A stretch of DNA of 10,990 bases, from the NCBI GenBank assembly GCA_029940125.1, contig JAOZRP010000049.1, forward strand, positions 1 to 10,990, read 5' to 3'. The first letter of the stretch is position 1; each line of letters starts with the position of its first letter. Both the position numbers and the translations under genes were made by a program. Below are positions 8,099 through 10,990 of the stretch, piece by piece. Source of the DNA: a bacterium (lineage in GTDB: Bacteria; Desulfobacterota; Anaeroferrophillalia; Anaeroferrophillales; Anaeroferrophillaceae). The notes below the pieces were generated by a model. The model had not been told where the DNA came from. It did no database searches and saw only the letters and a program-made list of their open reading frames with translations.

Positions 8099-8983
8099 TC
8101 AATCACTGATTGCACCCTTGGCCTGCAAAACCGGCAATGGATCTACCAGATTGCGCTCAAAACCCAGATCGGCGGGCGATATGCCAAGGGCCAGAGCCAG
8201 CAACTGGGTAAAATAAACCACGGGAATGGTGGTAAAATTGGCATCGCTTTTTTGGATTTCCGGCTGACGGTCATCCAGGTTAAACTGGCAGAGGGGACAG
8301 GTGGTAATGACCACGTCCGCCCCGTTGTTCTTGGCACTGTTGAGGATGTCCCGGGAACAACGGGTCGCCACTTCCATGGAATGAACCGTCTGGAAAGCCC
8401 CGCAGCACTCAATTTTAAAGGGAAACTCCACCGGTTCCGCCCCCAGGGCCCGAACAAAATCTTCAAAAATAGTTGGATTTTCCATGACATCAAGACCGAT
8501 TTCCTTCACCGGTCTCAGGAGCAGACAGCCGTAATAGCAGGCAACCTTCAATCCTTCCAGGGGTTTGACCACTTTTTCTTTCAACTGGTCAAAACCGATG
8601 TCATCACGCAATACCTGGAGGTAATGCATAACCTCCGTCTCGCCATGGTAGTCGCGTTCGATGAAATCGGTGATCTTGGCCCGCCGCTCCTCATCCGTAC
8701 GCATAACGTGGTTGGTGCGCTTCAACACATTGAAACACACGGAGCAAAGCGTCACCAGCTTGTTGCCGCCCTGGTCCTTGGTGTCGGCCAGGATGCGGGT
8801 GGGACCGGACATGGCAATGTGGTAATCGTTGACCAGGGGAAACGTTGCCCCGCAGCAGGTCCAGTCCGGCAGTTCATCCAGCTCGAATCCCAGGCGGCGG
8901 CTGCATTCCCGGCCGGCGTCATCCAGTTTCTTGGCCTTGGTATAAAGGGTACATCCAGGAAAATAAGGATACTTCATTTCCAT
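8099..8983 (-). CDS. hdrB: HdrB-like protein, two CCG domains (module 1)
   Basis: This 294-residue HdrB-like protein has two intact CCG motifs, C11-x31-C43-C44-x35-C80-x2-C83 and C153-x39-C193-C194-x34-C229-x2-C232. These are predicted ligands of two non-cubane [4Fe-4S] clusters. It is clearly paralogous to the HdrB at 3185-4021: the same YYGC...RP segment follows PL(E/T)GLKV, and the same C-terminal half is present. It has the plain WTCCG form of the first motif. In methanogens this subunit reduces a disulfide; the substrate here is unknown. It sits 6 nt after hdrC, whose TAG stop lies within the AGAAGG ribosome-binding sequence. That sequence is only 2 nt from the first ATG but 8 nt from the third codon (ATG at 8977), so true initiation may be at Met3. 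Confidence 0.92.
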   Translation of the reverse strand: MEMKYPYFPGCTLYTKAKKLDDAGRECSRRLGFELDELPDWTCCGATFPLVNDYHIAMSGPTRILADTKDQGGNKLVTLCSVCFNVLKRTNHVMRTDEERRAKITDFIERDYHGETEVMHYLQVLRDDIGFDQLKEKVVKPLEGLKVACYYGCLLLRPVKEIGLDVMENPTIFEDFVRALGAEPVEFPFKIECCGAFQTVHSMEVATRCSRDILNSAKNNGADVVITTCPLCQFNLDDRQPEIQKSDANFTTIPVVYFTQLLALALGISPADLGFERNLVDPLPVLQAKGAISD

Positions 8984-8989
8984 TTCCTT

Positions 8990-9406
8990 CTAAAGGGGGA
9001 GAAATTTGCGATAACCGCTGATCATGGCAATCTGGGGCGCCCGTTCCAGGTAATCCTCGGAAAAGTCGGTTACGTCAATGTGAGCCTTGGCGTCAACTTC
9101 CCGCAGCTGCAGGACCCGGAGGGCCTCCATGATTTTTGAAATGTCAACGCCCTTTGGACAGCGGGCCTGACACATCATGCAGGCCGCGCAGACCCACATG
9201 GACTTGCAGTTTCGTACTTCTTCAGCCAGGCCCAGCTGCAGGTAGCGCACCACCTGGCTGGGCAGCAGGTCCATTTCGTTCACCGAGGGACAGCCGGCGG
9301 AACAGTTGCCGCACTGGTAGCAGTTGAAAAAGTTCTCACCGCTGATTTCGGCTACTTTTTTGACAAAATCACCCTGCACCTGGTCGCGTGAAACAACAGT
9401 TTTCAT
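8990..9406 (-). CDS. hdrC: HdrC-like ferredoxin subunit (module 1)
   Basis: This 138-residue HdrC-like protein has two [4Fe-4S] sites, C29/C32/C35/C39-P and C73/C76/C79/C83-P, in the family-typical CYQCGNCSAGCP and CAACMMCQARCP contexts. It should carry electrons between an HdrA and the HdrB encoded next. It is shorter than the module 2 HdrC (174) because it lacks the basic tail, and it has no membrane span. I chose the ATG at 9406. A TTG at 9415 would add three residues and overlap the fumarase stop, but AGGAGAG then lies too close. From the ATG that site is about 10 nt away. The gene begins 5 nt after the fumarase beta stop, which ties the hydro-lyase to the Hdr genes. Confidence 0.9.
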   Translation of the reverse strand: MKTVVSRDQVQGDFVKKVAEISGENFFNCYQCGNCSAGCPSVNEMDLLPSQVVRYLQLGLAEEVRNCKSMWVCAACMMCQARCPKGVDISKIMEALRVLQLREVDAKAHIDVTDFSEDYLERAPQIAMISGYRKFLPL

Positions 9407-9411
9407 AACAA

Positions 9412-9969
9412 TCAATCTCTCCTGTAGGCAGCGACGCCCTGTTCATACAGGTCATTGCCATAAATGTCGTTAACCACCACCACCGGAAAATCTTCCACTT
9501 CCAGTCGGCGGATCGCCTCCGGTCCCAGATCTTCGTAGGCAACAATCTCGGCTTTTTTAATTCGTTGGGACAGCAGCGCTCCGGCACCACCGACGGCGGC
9601 AAAATAAAGGCCATTATACTTTTGAATCGCCGCTTTCACCTCAGGGCTGCGTCCTCCCTTGCCAATCATGCCTTTCAGGCCTTCGGCCAGCAGGCGGGGG
9701 GAATACGGATCCATCCGGTAGCTGGTAGTGGGACCGGCGGAACCAATGGCATGTCCCGGTTTGGCCGGCGCCGGGCCGACGAAGTAGATAATCTGTCCCT
9801 TGATGGGAATCGGTAGTTCTTTTCCCTGGTCAAGAAGATCAACCAGCCGCTTATGGGCCGCATCACGGCCGGTATAAATAGTACCGGTAATCAAAACGCG
9901 ATCGCCGGCTTTCAGCAATCGTACCTGTTCATCATCAATGGGTGGTTGCAAACGGATAACCTTTTCCAT
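9412..9969 (-). CDS. Class I fumarate hydratase, beta subunit (C-terminal domain type)
   Basis: This 185-residue beta subunit of a two-chain iron-sulfur hydro-lyase (fumarase class I / L-tartrate dehydratase TtdB family) completes the active site that the alpha chain's [4Fe-4S] cluster starts. Recognisable blocks are GRDAAHKR (34-41), GPTTSYRMD (79-87), IGKGG (102-106), GGAGAL (127-132) and YEDLGPEAIRRLEVEDFP (145-162). The length is normal for the family. It begins 2 nt after the alpha stop, so the two are probably translationally coupled. The likely reaction is reversible hydration of fumarate to malate in the cytoplasm. Sequence alone cannot exclude tartrate or methylfumarate (mesaconate) as substrate, because these activities occur in the same family. 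Confidence 0.93.
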   Translation of the reverse strand: MEKVIRLQPPIDDEQVRLLKAGDRVLITGTIYTGRDAAHKRLVDLLDQGKELPIPIKGQIIYFVGPAPAKPGHAIGSAGPTTSYRMDPYSPRLLAEGLKGMIGKGGRSPEVKAAIQKYNGLYFAAVGGAGALLSQRIKKAEIVAYEDLGPEAIRRLEVEDFPVVVVNDIYGNDLYEQGVAAYRRD

Positions 9970-9971
9970 AA

Positions 9972-10811
9972 TTACAGCACCGCTTCCTTATGCCTGGCGG
10001 CATGACATTGAATATTAATCGCCAGGGGCAGACTGGCAATATGGCAGGGCAGCATCTTGACATGGACGGCAAAGCTGGTTACCCGTCCCCCAAGCCCCTG
10101 GGGTCCGACGCCAAGCTTATTGATCTCGACCAGCAGCTCTTCCTCCAGCCGGGCAAGCTCGGGATCGGGATTCCGGCTGCCTACCTCCCGCAGCAGGGAT
10201 TCCTTGGCCAGCAGGGCGGCACGTTCAAAAGTGCCGCCGATTCCCACGCCGACGATGGTCGGCGGACAGGGATTTCCTCCCGCCTGGGCCACCCATTCAA
10301 CCACCTGCTTCTTGATGCCGGCAACGCCGTCGGCAGGCTTCAGCATCACCACCTTGGACATGTTTTCACTGCCGCCGCCCTTGGGAGCGATGGTTATTTT
10401 CAGCTGATCTCCGGGAACGATCCGGCAGTGAATAATTGCCGGCGTGTTATCCCCGATATTTTTCCGGGTAAATGGATGACACGACGACTTGCGCAGGTAG
10501 CCTTCCCCATATCCCTGGCGAACACCTTCATTAACAGCCGCTTCCAGCTCTCCGCCGACAAGATGGACATCCTGACCCAATTCCAGAAAAACCACCGCCA
10601 GCCCGGTATCCTGACAAATGGGTATCTGGTCAGCGGCGGCAATAGCGGCATTTTCCTGCAGCTGCTTCAGGATAGTCCGCCCGGTGGGCGACTCCTCGAC
10701 CTCAACAGCTTTTTCCAGGGCTGACAACATATCATTGCCGAGGAAATAGTTGGCCTCCTTGCAGAGGCGGGCGACGGTAGAGGTAATATGATCAACACTC
10801 ATTTCACGCAT
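9972..10811 (-). CDS. Class I fumarate hydratase, alpha subunit (iron-sulfur domain)
   Basis: This 279-residue alpha subunit of an oxygen-labile class I fumarase-type hydro-lyase (TtdA/FumA N-terminal family) is first in the operon. Three cysteines in conserved contexts are the expected [4Fe-4S] ligands: C66 in PICQDTG (64-70), C182 in NPCPP (180-184) and C269 in NIQCHAARH (266-274). The free iron of such a cluster binds the substrate hydroxyl and carboxylate. Other family blocks are KSSCHPFTRKN (108-118) and PKGGGSENMSK (143-153). The length is normal. The ATG at 10811 has GTAGG 6 nt upstream and is preferred over Met4 at 10802. The leader from the predicted promoter is about 50 nt. Fumarate/malate is the most likely substrate; tartrate-type substrates remain possible. 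Confidence 0.94.
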   Translation of the reverse strand: MREMSVDHITSTVARLCKEANYFLGNDMLSALEKAVEVEESPTGRTILKQLQENAAIAAADQIPICQDTGLAVVFLELGQDVHLVGGELEAAVNEGVRQGYGEGYLRKSSCHPFTRKNIGDNTPAIIHCRIVPGDQLKITIAPKGGGSENMSKVVMLKPADGVAGIKKQVVEWVAQAGGNPCPPTIVGVGIGGTFERAALLAKESLLREVGSRNPDPELARLEEELLVEINKLGVGPQGLGGRVTSFAVHVKMLPCHIASLPLAINIQCHAARHKEAVL

Positions 10812-10862
10812 GGGAAACCTACTCGATCATAATGGTTGCTGTGGATCCAGCGATGATTTATT

Positions 10863-10899
10863 GTATACTGTATACCTTCTCTTGAAGAAACTGTCAAGA
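10863..10899. promoter_or_regulatory. Candidate operators: two inverted repeats over the promoter
   Basis: Two dyads overlap the promoter. TCTTGA-N8-TCAAGA (10880-10885 and 10894-10899) covers the -35 and the adjacent spacer. GTATAC-T-GTATAC (10863-10868 and 10870-10875) covers the -10 and the likely start of transcription. Such placement is usual for repressor sites. No regulator gene is in the window and I do not recognise either motif. Confidence 0.4.
10869..10897 (-). promoter_or_regulatory. Predicted sigma70 promoter of the operon
   Basis: On the minus strand, a perfect -35 TTGACA (10892-10897) is separated by exactly 17 nt from the -10-like TATACA (10869-10874, 4 of 6 to consensus). 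The start of transcription would be near 10862, giving a leader of about 50 nt before the fumarase alpha ATG. An AT-rich stretch with a run of seven T lies upstream of the -35 and could act as an UP element. This is prediction from sequence only. Confidence 0.65.
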
Positions 10900-10943
10900 A
10901 ATTTTATCATAAAAAAACAGGTTGCCATTCAATCAATGCCGGA

Positions 10944-10990
10944 TTATCGAGCTATGCTCTGAAACAGCTTGACTTCTTCTATGCCCAGAG
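10944..10990 (-). CDS. Possible C-terminal end of an upstream gene (partial)
   Basis: On the minus strand an open frame enters from the right edge and reads LGIEEVKLFQSIAR before a TAA stop. The composition looks protein-like, and it would end 46 nt before the predicted -35. With only 14 codons, an open frame by chance is quite likely, and a second frame is also open over much of this stretch. No function can be given. Confidence 0.22.
   Translation of the reverse strand, partial: LGIEEVKLFQSIAR

Larger units (their letters stand above)
143..10811 (-). other. Nine-gene fumarase / double-Hdr operon
   Basis: Nine co-directional genes lie head to tail: fumarase alpha, fumarase beta, hdrC, hdrB, hdrA, hdrA', hdrC, hdrB and hdrA-A' fusion. 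Gaps are 2, 5, 6, 21, 16, 68, 18 and 0 nt, and most starts have a Shine-Dalgarno-like sequence. A sigma70-like promoter lies just upstream of the first gene, and no gene follows the last stop within the window. The whole transcription unit therefore appears to be present. Single-transcript status is inferred from spacing and orientation. Confidence 0.85.

Noticed and set aside
7034..9139. A 701-residue open frame on the plus strand
   Set aside because: It lies antisense to hdrA, hdrB and hdrC, which have unmistakable family motifs. Its translation shows no recognisable domain, and it has low-information composition typical of a shadow frame.
143..9406. CRISPR, tRNA, rRNA or insertion sequence
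   Set aside because: No repeat-spacer pattern, cloverleaf, rRNA-like segment or transposase was seen. Repeated nucleotide patches are paralogous Cys-rich coding motifs.
9413..9415. TTG as start codon of the first hdrC
   Set aside because: It adds only three residues, overlaps the fumarase stop, and sits too near the ribosome-binding sequence. The ATG at 9406 fits better.
9990..10724. A 244-residue open frame on the plus strand
   Set aside because: It is antisense to fumarase alpha, whose conserved cysteine motifs fix the real frame.
10819..10830. Tiny ATG-ATC-GAG-TAG frame in the leader, as a possible leader peptide
   Set aside because: It has three codons, no ribosome-binding sequence and no associated attenuator stem.
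10904..10946. Possible terminator of an upstream gene, from a T7 run before the promoter
   Set aside because: The only stem before the T-run is about 4 bp with mismatches, too weak to call.

Overview
The window is almost entirely one nine-gene operon on the minus strand, read from right to left (about 10.8 kb down to 0.14 kb). No convincing gene lies on the plus strand. In transcription order it encodes: a two-subunit, oxygen-sensitive class I fumarase-type hydro-lyase (alpha, beta); then HdrC, HdrB, HdrA-like and a second HdrA-like protein (here called A'); then HdrC, HdrB and one very large protein in which an A-type and an A'-type HdrA are fused. All nine products lack obvious signal peptides or membrane spans, so a cytoplasmic enzyme or set of complexes is expected.

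The organism is very probably a strict anaerobe. The region encodes at least 18 binding sites for iron-sulfur clusters in the Hdr proteins, plus one in the fumarase. Soluble bacterial Hdr-like clusters of this kind, with QmoA/QmoB-like HdrA proteins, are typical of sulfate reducers, syntrophs and related Desulfobacterota. That assignment is an inference from gene content and moderate GC, not from a phylogenetic marker.

Layout: 10812-10990 is the promoter region, with a TTGACA-17-TATACA match and inverted repeats, and perhaps the last codons of an upstream gene at the right edge. 9412-10811 is the fumarase pair. 4633-9406 is Hdr module 1 (C-B-A-A'). 4565-4632 is the largest gap inside the operon and carries a 9-bp hairpin. 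143-4564 is Hdr module 2 (C-B-AA'). 1-142 is AT-rich sequence with a hairpin and no gene.

The main observation is that the operon looks like a tandem duplication of a C-B-A-A' block in which the second copy has fused A to A', joined to a fumarase. Each module has HdrB, with two CCG motifs (the non-cubane cluster site that reduces disulfides in methanogens), HdrC as the electron wire, and two FAD/Fe-S HdrA units. None of the usual input modules is present: no MvhD/MvhAG, FlxABCD, FrhB, formate dehydrogenase, Etf or membrane HdrE/QmoC. The electron donor and acceptor are therefore unknown. The link to fumarate, or to another unsaturated dicarboxylate, is the only metabolic clue.
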